A DNA stretch of 49,063 nucleotides from DAOPYE01 sp035352715 (GTDB lineage: Bacteria > Acidobacteriota > Holophagae > Holophagales > Holophagaceae): positions 1 to 49,063 of the forward strand of contig DAOPYE010000009.1 of NCBI GenBank assembly GCA_035352715.1, read 5' to 3'. A model generated the notes under the pieces. The model searched no databases and was not told the origin of the DNA. It was given only the letters and a program-made list of their open reading frames with translations. How positions within the stretch are numbered: the stretch's first letter is position 1; each line of letters starts with the position of its first letter. Made by a program: the position numbers and the translations under genes. Positions 26,424 through 34,675 of the stretch are shown in pieces.

Positions 26424-26721
26424 TCAACCCGAGGCCCGCCCGCCCCTGATCCGCCAGCCTCTGGTCCATCCTTTGCGCGCTGATGCCGTCCGTCGACGCG
26501 AAGGCGCAAAGGGATAGCGATGAGCCTCGGCGCCATAGCGCCTCCCAGCGCCCCATAAGGCAACGTCGGCGCAAGCCCCAAGCCGTTCATTTCAGGCACG
26601 CCCTTGACGGCGGAGGCCGGAGGGCGGACACTCACCGAAGTTGATTGGTCGTTTGATCAACCCCCTGCCGCGTTCCAGGAACGGGCAATACGCGAGTCCG
26701 ATCTCGCACGCCAAGGTCCCC
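26424..26721. other. 298-bp gap with an inverted repeat, no gene seen
   Basis: Between the second lipoprotein and the barrel protein. It holds a 9-bp inverted repeat (CCTTTGCGC at 26470-26478 and GCGCAAAGG at 26504-26512, 25-nt loop), which may act as a terminator, though there is no T-run. Open frames on either strand here lack coding character. The promoter of the next gene is presumably in the last 100 bp but is not recognisable. Confidence 0.5.
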
Positions 26722-27714
26722 ATGCATCGCTTTTCAGCCCTCCTACTGGCAATGCTGCTGGCTTCGCCTGCACCCGCGCAGGAGGTCTCGGTGGCTCTGG
26801 GGTCACTGCACGATATCGGCGGCGTCGAATCCACCTATTCCTGGCAGCTCCAGTACCTGCATCCCATCGGGGAATCCTTCGGCGCCAGTCTCTCGTGGTG
26901 GAACGAAGGGCACCTCGTCGATCATCATCGCGATGGCATGACCCTGCAGGCCTGGGCCTTCCATCGCATGAAGACCAACAGCCTGCGCCTGGGCGTCGGG
27001 ATCGGTACCCATCGATTCTTCGACACCACCTCGGACACGGACGGGACCTATTACCGGAATGATCATGGCCTCAAGTCCCTGCTGAGCCTTCAGGCGCGCT
27101 ACCCCGCCCCCAGCGGAGCCTGGGCTGGCTTCTTCCAGCTGAACCGGACCATCGGAGACAGCCCCCAGACGCGGGCCGTCCTGATCGGCGTGAGCGCATC
27201 CTTCGGCGGAAAGAGACTCCGGCGTGCGGTGGCCCCGGAAAGAAGTCGCAGCGAGGCGTCGATCCTGGAGGGCCCCAACGAGATTTCCTTTTTGTTCGGA
27301 CGCACCATCCTGAACAGCTTCAGCAGCGAGACCACGGATTTTCTCGAATCCTTCGCATTGGACTACCGTCGACAGCTCGGCAAGCACCTGGACGCCACCG
27401 TCTCGTACTGCGACGAGGGCGGCATCGACACCGCGAAGCGTGATGGCATCGCGCTCCAGCTGTGGGTGACGGCCCGGTCGCCGCGGCACCCCTGGATGAT
27501 CAGCTTCGGCCTGGGGCCTTATCTGGCCCGGGTCTACCCCAGCGCGGCCTCCAATGCGTCGACCATCACCGTCCGGTCCAGTCCCCGGTATTCCATCCTC
27601 GTGGGACGGCACCTCGGCGGCCACTGGGACGCACGGCTGCAGTGGAACCGGACGCTTACGAACTACCACCGCGACACCGACGTCCTGCTCACTGGCCTCG
27701 CGTACCGCTGGTGA
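26722..27714 (+). CDS. Outer-membrane beta-barrel-like protein made of two similar halves
   Basis: 330 residues from the ATG at 26722, which begins a clear signal peptide (MHRFSALLLAMLLASPAPAQ); the upstream in-frame ATG does not. The mature protein is a series of alternating beta strands. Residues about 21-165 and 190-330 look homologous: SLSWWNEGHLVDHHRDGMTL matches TVSYCDEGGIDTAKRDGIAL, and FFQLNRTIGDSPQTRAVLIG matches RLQWNRTLTNYHRDTDVLLT. Each half ends in an aromatic residue (SASF, AYRW), as barrel proteins often do. Function unknown. Its stop TGA directly abuts the convergent tetR stop (TGATCA). Confidence 0.8.
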   Translation: MHRFSALLLAMLLASPAPAQEVSVALGSLHDIGGVESTYSWQLQYLHPIGESFGASLSWWNEGHLVDHHRDGMTLQAWAFHRMKTNSLRLGVGIGTHRFFDTTSDTDGTYYRNDHGLKSLLSLQARYPAPSGAWAGFFQLNRTIGDSPQTRAVLIGVSASFGGKRLRRAVAPERSRSEASILEGPNEISFLFGRTILNSFSSETTDFLESFALDYRRQLGKHLDATVSYCDEGGIDTAKRDGIALQLWVTARSPRHPWMISFGLGPYLARVYPSAASNASTITVRSSPRYSILVGRHLGGHWDARLQWNRTLTNYHRDTDVLLTGLAYRW

Positions 27715-28386
27715 TCACTCCTGGACGCCCAGCCCCAGGAGTCCGTGCAGACAGAGATCCACCAGCCATTCCGACGCCTGGAAGGGGCTGCCTAGGAAGG
27801 AATCCTCGCCCCAAACGGCCTGGTTCAGCCCGCGCAACAGCCCCGGCGCGATGGCCTGCCCCATGATGGACCGCCCCAGGAACGCGATCTCCCGCTCGTC
27901 GAGATCTGGCCGCAGCACGTGCAGACAACGCTTGATGGTCTCGGTGACTGGCTTGGCCTGCTGCTGAATCAATGGCAGCAGGCTGGGACGGGGGGATCGC
28001 AACTCGCGCATCCACAGGCGCGCGGCCAGCTCGCGCTGGGGATCGTCCGGCGCAGACTGGGCGCAATCCCGGGAGATCGTGTGGAGCTGCTCCCGCAGCA
28101 GGCGGATGGCTTCGCTCTTGTTCCGCGGCGAATACCCCCCTTCCGGCGGAGGCTCGACCCCATTGTTCTGCGCCAAGGATTTGTAGAGCTGCCGAAAGAC
28201 CTCCAGGTAGAGCCCCTCCTTGTTCCCGAAGTGATGCGACAGGAGCGAGAGCGGACGCTTGGCCTGGTCGGCGATCATCCGCATGCTGGTGCCATCGAAT
28301 CCATGTTCGGCAAAACAGAACAGCCCTGCCCGAAGGATGAGTTCTCGTGTGTCCTGGCAGGCGTGTTCCATGATCCCGTCGATCAT
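27715..28386 (-). CDS. TetR-family regulator (CecR/DUF1956-like)
   Basis: About 223 residues from the ATG at 28386; in-frame ATGs at 28425 and 28371 are alternatives. The N-terminal HTH is ELILRAGLFCFAEHGFDGTSMRMIA, then LLSHHFGNKEGLYLEVF. The C-terminal effector domain (RLWMRELRSPRPSLLPLI) resembles the CecR/YbiH group. It would repress a nearby or divergent unit; the perfect 18-bp palindrome at 28507-28524 in the divergent intergenic region is the best operator candidate. Its last codons contain an 8-bp inverted repeat (27717-27742) that might terminate transcription of the convergent barrel gene. Confidence 0.88.
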   Translation of the reverse strand: MIDGIMEHACQDTRELILRAGLFCFAEHGFDGTSMRMIADQAKRPLSLLSHHFGNKEGLYLEVFRQLYKSLAQNNGVEPPPEGGYSPRNKSEAIRLLREQLHTISRDCAQSAPDDPQRELAARLWMRELRSPRPSLLPLIQQQAKPVTETIKRCLHVLRPDLDEREIAFLGRSIMGQAIAPGLLRGLNQAVWGEDSFLGSPFQASEWLVDLCLHGLLGLGVQE

Positions 28387-28506
28387 AGCAGCCCGGCCCT
28401 TCCCGCTTCTCGCCCATTGATGCAACGGGATCGGCGGGGGATTGGCGATGTCTTCTCATGAAATCAGCACTTTGTGACCAGTCCCTCCCGTGAGAAACTG
28501 GTCGAT

Positions 28507-28524
28507 CACCTGTACGTACAGGTG
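28507..28524. promoter_or_regulatory. Perfect 18-bp palindrome, candidate operator
   Basis: CACCTGTACGTACAGGTG is its own reverse complement. It lies 12 bp before the ATG at 28537, just upstream of the AGGTGAG Shine-Dalgarno, in the intergenic region divergent to the TetR-type gene. Such sites bind dimeric repressors, but the regulator is not shown by sequence. Confidence 0.6.
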
Positions 28525-28536
28525 TAGGTGAGACAT

Positions 28537-30450
28537 ATGGCGCGCACCCACTACCAACTGCTGGCCGAATGCACGGATGAGCATCTGCGCACAATCTGCG
28601 CGAGACGCAAGCTTCCCGTTCCCCAGCATTGGGAGGACGGCCCGGATGGCCGCGTTCGCCTGCTCAAGACCATGGTCTTCCATCTGGAAGACAACAAACA
28701 GCTTACCAACACACTGGCCGATCTGGACGGTGCGCTGGTCATGACCCTGAAGAATCTGGTCGATCAGGACCTCCAGCCCTCCGAAAGCGCGGCTCGGGAA
28801 CTGGCCGACCTTGGGCTCATCCTCCCGTCCAGCGGCAGGTGGACCATCGCCGAGCGTGTGGCCGACGCGCTGGCGGATTTTGATGAACATGCCCTGGATT
28901 TCCAGGCGCCCTCAGGCGTGCGCCCGGTGGAGGGACAGCCCTTCGGCTTCTCCCTAGCGCTGACCTCCGTGCTTCTGCGCTGCATGGGCGGCATCCGTGT
29001 GCTCAAGGGGGGCCTGCCCGCCAAGAAGGAGCTGGGCCAACTGCTGAGCCGGAACGCGATGGTCAATGACGAACGCGACGCGACGCTGCTTTTCGCGCTG
29101 TTGCATCGCCTGGGCTTTTTGTGGAGCCGCGAAGGCCGCGTGGACACGCTGCTGCCCGCGGTGCTCGCCCATCCGCCCCGCTGGGTCTCCGAACGCGCCT
29201 TCGCGGCCCTGCTGGAGCACGATCTCAAGCTCTGGAGCATGCCGCCCTCCGAGGACCGGCTCTTCCTCATGCGGCACCTGCTGGAGCGCCGGGGCCAGGT
29301 GCTGGCCGTGGGGCCGTTCCTGGATTTCCTCCACACGCTGCATCCGCTGGACACGAAGCTCACCCGCACCGTCTTCCTGCCCTTCCTTCAGCGCATGGGC
29401 CTGCTGGCGATCGATGAAGTCGGCGAACACATCACCCTGACGAATCATGGCGAGGCCCTCGCGCACGAGTACCTGCTGCGCGACCACCGGGGAACCGAAG
29501 CGCACTGGACGCAGCTCGCGGCGGACACCCCGCTGGTGATCCAGCCGACGCTGGAACTGCTGACGCCCATGCTGCAGAACCCGCACCGGCTGCTGCAGCT
29601 GGCCCAGCTCGCCGATGTGGAGACGCTCGACACCATGGTGAGCTTCCGCCTGGGGCCCGACACCATCATCCGGGCGCTGGACGCAGGCGTATCCATGGAG
29701 GAGATCCGGTACCGCCTGGGCGAGCCCGGCCACGCGCTGCCCCAGCCCTTGGCCCAGCTCCTGAACGATCTGGGCCAGCGCCTGGGCGAGGTCGAAGTGG
29801 TCCAGGGCGTTCGGCTGGTGAAGGCCCGCTCGCCGCGGTTGGCCGAGGAGCTGCGGCTGCGGCCCGAACTGGCTTCCCTGAACCTGCAACAGGTTTCCGA
29901 GACGGTGATGGAGGCCAACGGCCCCGGCAACGCCTTCGCCATGCTGAAGCAGGCGGGCTTCCTGCCCAAGCCCGGCCGCTTCCTGCCCATCAGCATCGAT
30001 GGCGACGAGTCGCTGTACCTATGGTCCCTGGCCTGCCTCGCCTTCGTGGACGAGAAGGGGATGAACCATCACCTGGACCCCGTCCGCCAGATCATCCACA
30101 CCGCGCTGCAGCGCATCCAGAGCGAGGATCCCAACCTGTTCCAGGAGATCAAGCGGCGCGTGCCCATGCTGCATACGGGCGGCGGCACGCAGGGCGTCGA
30201 AGAGACGCGGCACATCCTCGAGTACGCGGCCGCCAACAACCTGATGGTGGAGATGTCCTACATGCCGCTGGCGGCCCACCGCGCCCAGCTCCGCAAGGTC
30301 ACGCCCCAGGCCCTGGACAGCGAGCATCTGCGCGGTTTCTGCCATCTGCACCAGGAAGAGATGGCCTTCCGCCTCAGCCGCATCATGGGCGTGCGCCTGC
30401 TCAACGAGCGGGGCTGGTCCCCCAGCAGCGTCGCCCCCCAGGCGGGCTGA
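28537..30450 (+). CDS. Helicase-C-like (XPB/Ssl2-type) and WYL-like domain protein
   Basis: 637 residues from the ATG at 28537 (AGGTGAG at 28525-28531); a GTG at 28528 is in frame. The middle (about residues 325-460) carries the helicase-conserved C-terminal module seen in XPB/Ssl2-like proteins (VIQPTLELLTPML, then SFRLGPDTIIRALDAGVSMEEI and QPLAQLLNDL). The C-terminus resembles WYL-type beta domains (ILEYAAANNLMVEMSY, then HLHQEEMAFRLSRIMGVRLL). No Walker A or DEAD-box motor is present, so it is not a helicase by itself. WYL domains often sense nucleic acids or nucleotides, so a regulatory or DNA-repair-associated role is possible (inference). The N-terminal about 300 residues resemble winged-helix repeats. 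Confidence 0.82.
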   Translation: MARTHYQLLAECTDEHLRTICARRKLPVPQHWEDGPDGRVRLLKTMVFHLEDNKQLTNTLADLDGALVMTLKNLVDQDLQPSESAARELADLGLILPSSGRWTIAERVADALADFDEHALDFQAPSGVRPVEGQPFGFSLALTSVLLRCMGGIRVLKGGLPAKKELGQLLSRNAMVNDERDATLLFALLHRLGFLWSREGRVDTLLPAVLAHPPRWVSERAFAALLEHDLKLWSMPPSEDRLFLMRHLLERRGQVLAVGPFLDFLHTLHPLDTKLTRTVFLPFLQRMGLLAIDEVGEHITLTNHGEALAHEYLLRDHRGTEAHWTQLAADTPLVIQPTLELLTPMLQNPHRLLQLAQLADVETLDTMVSFRLGPDTIIRALDAGVSMEEIRYRLGEPGHALPQPLAQLLNDLGQRLGEVEVVQGVRLVKARSPRLAEELRLRPELASLNLQQVSETVMEANGPGNAFAMLKQAGFLPKPGRFLPISIDGDESLYLWSLACLAFVDEKGMNHHLDPVRQIIHTALQRIQSEDPNLFQEIKRRVPMLHTGGGTQGVEETRHILEYAAANNLMVEMSYMPLAAHRAQLRKVTPQALDSEHLRGFCHLHQEEMAFRLSRIMGVRLLNERGWSPSSVAPQAG

Positions 30451-30452
30451 GC

Positions 30453-30734
30453 CTACTCAACTTCCTGGATCTTGCGCTCCAGGCGCTCCACGGCGCGGTC
30501 CAAGGCATCCTTGAGCTCGGTGCGCGCATCCTTCTGATCCTTGTCCAGCTTGCGCTCAAGCTGAAGCACGGATTTCTGCATCTGGCTGATCTGCTCTTTC
30601 ACATCGTCGATGGCATCGAGCACCTGGTTCAGCCGCGAATCAGGTGGACGGCTGTTCCCGAAGACCGACAGGCCAGCCAGGATCGCGGCCAGCGCCGAGA
30701 CCAGCAGGATCAGGATTGCGAGTCCATCCGCCAT
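30453..30734 (-). CDS. Small membrane-anchored coiled-coil protein
   Basis: 93 residues. The N-terminal TM helix spans about 5-25 (LAILILLVSALAAILAGLSVF). The rest is a charged heptad-rich coiled coil (DAIDDVKEQISQMQKSVLQLE). I do not recognise a family. It lies downstream of the sigma/anti-sigma pair on the same strand; its Shine-Dalgarno (AAGGGGAG) is inside the 3' arm of a strong hairpin at 30740-30779. It starts 75 bp after the anti-sigma stop. Confidence 0.75.
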   Translation of the reverse strand: MADGLAILILLVSALAAILAGLSVFGNSRPPDSRLNQVLDAIDDVKEQISQMQKSVLQLERKLDKDQKDARTELKDALDRAVERLERKIQEVE

Positions 30735-30739
30735 GAGAA

Positions 30740-30779
30740 ATCTCCCCTTCCTCTCATCGTAGCGAGAAGAAGGGGAGAT
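30740..30779 (-). promoter_or_regulatory. Hairpin covering the Shine-Dalgarno of the small coiled-coil gene
   Basis: On the minus strand, ATCTCCCCTTC pairs perfectly with GAAGGGGAGAT (11 bp), then one mismatch, then GAGA/TCTC around an 8-nt loop. The 3' arm contains GGAAGGGGAG, the likely Shine-Dalgarno 7 nt before the ATG at 30734, and TTTCTC follows. It may therefore be a terminator for the upstream sigma operon, a translational switch, or both. Confidence 0.6.
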
Positions 30780-30809
30780 GAATCAGCCGCGCGATGGCGG
30801 TGAACCAGA

Positions 30810-31319
30810 TCAGCGCCCGACGGCCTTCACCTGTTCCGTCTGGCCCAGCTGCGTGGCGGCGGGATGTTCCACGGGAATCACCAGCTCGGCGGGACGGGAG
30901 CCGGTGCGCCTTTTCAGGGGCTGCTTCTCCAGGACGGCCAGCTTCAGCTCGCTCAGGCTCTGGCGATCCTGCGCCGCCTGGGCAGCCGTGCGCTGAACCT
31001 CGCTGTTCTTGGCCTCCACGGCCTGCGCCAGGGCATCGGCACGATGCTTCTGCTGGATGCCCCAGGTGCCGAGGCCCACCAGGGCGAAGGCCAGGGGCAG
31101 GCCCGCGGCCAGCAGCAGCCACGTGGGCTGCGGGCGCCGGGCCACGCGGCGGCGGCGATTGGCTTCGTGGCGCAGCTCTTCGGCCAGCGCCACCAGCTCC
31201 GGCGTCACTTCGGCGCTGAAGAAGCCCTGCTCTGGAACGCCCAACAAGCCCTGAAGCTCAGAACGAAGGGCGCAATCCTCTTCGAGCTCCTGAATGCGGT
31301 TGGTATCAAGCGAGGGCAT
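30810..31319 (-). CDS. Putative membrane anti-sigma factor
   Basis: 169 residues with an N-terminal cytoplasmic part of about 65 residues, one TM helix (about 67-88, TWLLLAAGLPLAFALVGLG) and a C-terminal coiled region (about 90-150). It overlaps the preceding sigma gene by 14 bp, the typical layout of a sigma and its anti-sigma. The zinc-binding HxxxCxxC of ZAS anti-sigmas is absent. Assignment rests on position and topology, so it is inferred rather than recognised. Confidence 0.7.
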   Translation of the reverse strand: MPSLDTNRIQELEEDCALRSELQGLLGVPEQGFFSAEVTPELVALAEELRHEANRRRRVARRPQPTWLLLAAGLPLAFALVGLGTWGIQQKHRADALAQAVEAKNSEVQRTAAQAAQDRQSLSELKLAVLEKQPLKRRTGSRPAELVIPVEHPAATQLGQTEQVKAVGR

Positions 31320-31839
31320 GTTCGCCTCCTGGATTGAGCTGCTCGCGCAGCTGGGCCTTGGCGCGGAAGATGCGCGTCTTCACCGTGGCCTCGGGGATGG
31401 AAAGGATCTCTGCGATTTCCTTGATGGAAAGCCCCTCGACGACAAAGAGCCAAAGGGCCTCGCGGAATGTCGGCGAAAGGGTCTTCATGCGCTCCCGCAC
31501 CTCGCGGTGCAGCAGATCGTCATCGGCCTCCGGCCCCTTGCCGGGTTCGAGGACGATTTCCAGACTCAGGTTCTGGTTCTTCATGGGCCGGCGCTCGGTG
31601 AGCGACAGCGTCCGAACGGTGCCGTAGAGAAAGGCCGTGGGATGCTCCACGGGCTCAATGCGCTGCATGAGGATGACAAACGCCTCCTGGGCGATGTCTT
31701 CCGGAAACGTGGCACCATAGCGCCGGGCATAGCTGACAAGACGCGGATACAGCGCAGCGAAAGCCTCGTGGAACTCGGAGACTTCGCCGAAGGGCGTCTC
31801 GGACTTGAGGGGTTGCATGAACGACTCCATATCCTCCAT
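31306..31839 (-). CDS. ECF-type RNA polymerase sigma factor
   Basis: 177 residues from the ATG at 31839 (GGGTGG upstream). A GTG at 31872 would add 11 residues but sits only 12 bp from the divergent UDG gene. Region 2 is FAALYPRLVSYARRYGATFPEDIAQEAFVILMQR, cited in two parts as FAALYPRLVSYARRYGATF and EDIAQEAFVILMQR. Region 4 is the helix-turn-helix GLSIKEIAEILSIPEATVKTR, present from residue about 140. It would direct RNA polymerase to a small regulon, held in check by the anti-sigma encoded next. The target regulon is unknown. Confidence 0.93.
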   Translation of the reverse strand: MEDMESFMQPLKSETPFGEVSEFHEAFAALYPRLVSYARRYGATFPEDIAQEAFVILMQRIEPVEHPTAFLYGTVRTLSLTERRPMKNQNLSLEIVLEPGKGPEADDDLLHREVRERMKTLSPTFREALWLFVVEGLSIKEIAEILSIPEATVKTRIFRAKAQLREQLNPGGEHALA

Positions 31840-31884
31840 GCGTCCACCCAATGAGAGGTTCCCATCGGGCACGCAAGGAGCGGA

Positions 31885-32808
31885 ATGGATAGTCTAGATG
31901 GGATGAGCGGTTCCCTGCACAACCCCCTGCTGGACTGGCGAGACGCCCTCCAGGATCTTGGCCTCATGGGCCTGGTGCCTCCGTGTGCCCCCGCAGCACC
32001 GGCACTGGCACCGACAATGGCGTCGGCTGTGGCATCGGCAGGGGCTCCACAGGCGTTCCCGGATCGCGTGTCCTCCGAGGCACCAAGCTACCGGCCGAGC
32101 CGTGCCCTGGCCCCCTCCCAGACGGCGCTGGAGCCGCTGCCTACCGCTCGCCGCGCCCCGGAGCCTTCCCCCAACGATCCCAGGGCCTTCCCTCCGGCGG
32201 ACGCGGTGGCCTCGGCTTCCGACCTGTCGGCCCTGGACGCCTGCATTCGCGATTGCCTGGCCTGTCCCCTGGGCACGAGTCGCATCCGCTTCGTCTTCGG
32301 CGAGGGCGCTCCCCAAGCCCGTATGATGTTCATCGGCGAAGGCCCCGGACGGGACGAAGACCTGCAGGGACGGCCCTTCGTTGGCAAAGCGGGGGAACTG
32401 CTGGACAAGATGATCGGCGCCATCGGATTCCAGCGATCCGAGGTCTTCATCGCCAACGTGGTCAAGTGCCGTCCGCCGGACAACCGCACGCCCACGCCGC
32501 AAGAATCCCAGCGCTGCCTGCCCCATCTCAAGCGACAGATCGAGCTCATTCGGCCCAGCGTCATCGTCACGCTGGGAGCGACGCCCCTGCGCGAACTGCT
32601 GGGCGTCTCCACCGGCATCACACGCATCCGCGGCCAGTGGCAGCGACTGGAGATGTGCGGCGGCATCCCGGTGATGCCCACCTTCCATCCCGCGTACGTG
32701 CTGCGCCAATACACGCAGGACGTGCGCCGCGCCGTCTGGTCGGATCTCCAGGCCGCCCGCAAGTGGCTGGACGAATCCGGCAAGCCCCCGCAAACTAGCG
32801 GCGAATAG
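31885..32808 (+). CDS. Uracil-DNA glycosylase, family 4
   Basis: 307 residues; removes uracil from DNA. The core (about 115-300) has the motifs of the [4Fe-4S] family 4 enzymes: CLACPL with DACIRDC nearby as cluster ligands, FIGEGPGRDEDLQGRPF (motif A), NVVKCRPPDNRTP and PTFHPAYVLRQ (motif B). The N-terminal about 110 residues are a Pro/Ala-rich low-complexity tail that other family members vary. It starts with AAGGAG 4 nt before the ATG; an in-frame ATG at 31903 is possible. Divergent from the sigma gene. Confidence 0.93.
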   Translation: MDSLDGMSGSLHNPLLDWRDALQDLGLMGLVPPCAPAAPALAPTMASAVASAGAPQAFPDRVSSEAPSYRPSRALAPSQTALEPLPTARRAPEPSPNDPRAFPPADAVASASDLSALDACIRDCLACPLGTSRIRFVFGEGAPQARMMFIGEGPGRDEDLQGRPFVGKAGELLDKMIGAIGFQRSEVFIANVVKCRPPDNRTPTPQESQRCLPHLKRQIELIRPSVIVTLGATPLRELLGVSTGITRIRGQWQRLEMCGGIPVMPTFHPAYVLRQYTQDVRRAVWSDLQAARKWLDESGKPPQTSGE

Positions 32809-32853
32809 CAGCCTCGCATCGCAGTCCCCATTCGCAATCCAAGGATCAGGCCC

Positions 32854-34221
32854 ATGCGTTTTCTCAATGTCGTCTTCATCGCCCTCATCGCCCTGGCGCT
32901 CATCGCCGTGGGATCTGTCTACGTCGGAAACCATCAGGTGCTGAACCAGTACGTGGTGCTGTGGGAAAACCACAAGGTCAAGGTCTCCATGGTGCTCATC
33001 GGGGCCTTCCTGCTGGGCTTCGTGCTGAACCTGCTCTACACAGCCTTCATGGAAATCCGACGCATGGTGAAGAACATCAACGCCAGCGCCGCCACCCGCG
33101 CAGGAAAGCGGTTTTCGGCCCAGCTCCAGGACGCCCGGGATCTTATCGCCCACGGCCTGCTGAACGAAGCCCGCGCCGCGCTCGAAGGCCTGATGAAGGA
33201 GCGCCCCAACCACATCGCCGGCAATCTGCTGCTGGCCGAAGTGCTGATGAAGGTGGGCGAGCCCGATGTGGCCGTGAAGCGGCTGGAAGCCATCGCCCTG
33301 GCCGAACCCGAGATGATCGAGCCCCAGTACCTGCTGGCGGACGCCTACACGGCGGCGCGGGACGGGGAAAGCGCCCTGGCGCTGCTGCGCCGTATCGCCG
33401 GGGATCACCCCAAGGAAGCCCTGCGCGCCTTGCGCCGTCTGCGCGCCCTGCACGTCGACGCGGGACGGTGGGACGAAGCCATGGAAGTTCACAAGCGCCT
33501 GACGACGCGCTTCCTTTCCGAACTCAACCAGGCCGAGCGCGCCCAGGGCGTGGCGCTCATCTTTCAGACGGGCCTGATGAAGGTGGACGCCGACCAGTTC
33601 AAGGAGGCCGCCCAGGTCTTCCAGCAGGTGCTGAAGGAGGATGCGTCCTTCGTGCCCGCGTACCTCGGCCTGGGGCGCTGCATGATCCTGCAGGACCAGG
33701 AGAGCCAGGGCATCGAGATCTGGCTGGAAGGCTTCCGAACCACCGGGGAAGGCGCGCTGCTGCAAGAGATCGAGGATTACTTCATCCAGTGCGGCAAACC
33801 CGAAGAGGGCCTTTCCGTGCTGCAGCGGGTCGCGGCCACCACCGAGTACCAGACCACCGCCAAGTTCTTCCTGGGCAAGATGTACTACCGCCTAGAGATC
33901 CTCGACGAAGCCCTGGAGCAGTTCAAGGAAGTTCGCGCCCAGGTGGTCTATTCCCCCATCCTGTTCTTCTTCATGGCGAAGATCCACGCCCGCCGCGGTC
34001 GCATGGAGCAGGCCCTGAACGAGTACCGCCAGCTTTTGCGCAATCTGGGCATCCTGAAGCTGCGCTTCGAGTGCGATGTCTGCGGCCACCGAGCCGCAGA
34101 CTACCAGGACCGCTGCGAATCCTGCGGCAGCTGGAACAGCCAGCACTTCATCTTCAAGGAGAACGAACTCTCCGATCTCCCCCTGCGCCCCGAAAGCGGT
34201 TCCTGGCTGTCGATCATCTGA
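32854..34221 (+). CDS. LapA-LapB fusion protein (LPS assembly control)
   Basis: 455 residues. The N-terminal about 75 residues contain two TM helices with the LapA pattern (FLNVVFIALIALALIAVG; KVSMVLIGAFLLGFVLNLLY), followed directly by a TPR array (about 95-400) as in LapB, and a C-terminal rubredoxin-like metal site (CDVCGHR and CESCGSWNS: CxxC-CxxC). In E. coli LapA and LapB are adjacent separate proteins; LapB with FtsH controls LpxC and lipopolysaccharide synthesis. Here both are one polypeptide. The same role in the inner membrane is inferred. The rubredoxin site is intact. Confidence 0.9.
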   Translation: MRFLNVVFIALIALALIAVGSVYVGNHQVLNQYVVLWENHKVKVSMVLIGAFLLGFVLNLLYTAFMEIRRMVKNINASAATRAGKRFSAQLQDARDLIAHGLLNEARAALEGLMKERPNHIAGNLLLAEVLMKVGEPDVAVKRLEAIALAEPEMIEPQYLLADAYTAARDGESALALLRRIAGDHPKEALRALRRLRALHVDAGRWDEAMEVHKRLTTRFLSELNQAERAQGVALIFQTGLMKVDADQFKEAAQVFQQVLKEDASFVPAYLGLGRCMILQDQESQGIEIWLEGFRTTGEGALLQEIEDYFIQCGKPEEGLSVLQRVAATTEYQTTAKFFLGKMYYRLEILDEALEQFKEVRAQVVYSPILFFFMAKIHARRGRMEQALNEYRQLLRNLGILKLRFECDVCGHRAADYQDRCESCGSWNSQHFIFKENELSDLPLRPESGSWLSII

Positions 34222-34224
34222 TCG

Positions 34225-34605
34225 TCAGACCCCAGGCAGATTGGCTGAACGCACCACGAAAGCCTGCAGCACCTTCGAGACGCTTTCGGGAATGGACACG
34301 AAGCGCACGCCCAGGCCGACGAAATCGAATCCCGTACCCGACCCGGATCCCCCCAGGACGTACCGGACCTCTCCGGTGATGCCCTCGGCGTGCATCTGGG
34401 GGTTCTCGAAGGCCAAGCCCTCCATCACCGTGCCCTGATCGAACAGCTTCGCATCCCCGCTGCCCACGACAGCAAAGCAGCCGCCCGCGCTCAGATTCGT
34501 AATGCGGATGCCCTGGAAGACATGACCCTTCACCACAAAGCGGATGGTGAACTCGGGACCCACGATGATCCGGCGAGAATCCCTGCGCTCTGGGTGGTTT
34601 TCCAT
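34225..34605 (-). CDS. Single-domain PilZ protein
   Basis: 126 residues, almost wholly a PilZ domain. RRDSRR near the N-terminus gives the RxxxR-type motif and NLSAGGC the [D/N]xSxxG motif; GLGVRFVSI ends the barrel. Likely a c-di-GMP receptor in the cytoplasm. It ends 3 bp from the convergent LapA-LapB stop. Unlike the longer PilZ proteins of this window, it has no extra domains. Confidence 0.88.
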   Translation of the reverse strand: MENHPERRDSRRIIVGPEFTIRFVVKGHVFQGIRITNLSAGGCFAVVGSGDAKLFDQGTVMEGLAFENPQMHAEGITGEVRYVLGGSGSGTGFDFVGLGVRFVSIPESVSKVLQAFVVRSANLPGV

Positions 34606-34675
34606 GGTTTGACCTGTCCGGAGTGATAGCGCAGGTTACCGTGGATGACCGTGAAGCTCCAACTCAGATCTTTGG

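Noticed and set aside
26375..26635. 86-codon minus-strand frame in the gap after the second lipoprotein
   Set aside because: No Shine-Dalgarno, overlaps the lipoprotein 3' end, and composition is unlike neighbouring genes.
31894..33765. Long open frame (623 codons) on the minus strand opposite the UDG and lapAB genes
   Set aside because: The plus-strand frames have clear UDG and LapA/LapB motifs; the antisense translation is Gln/His/Gly-rich low-complexity text typical of GC-rich shadow frames.
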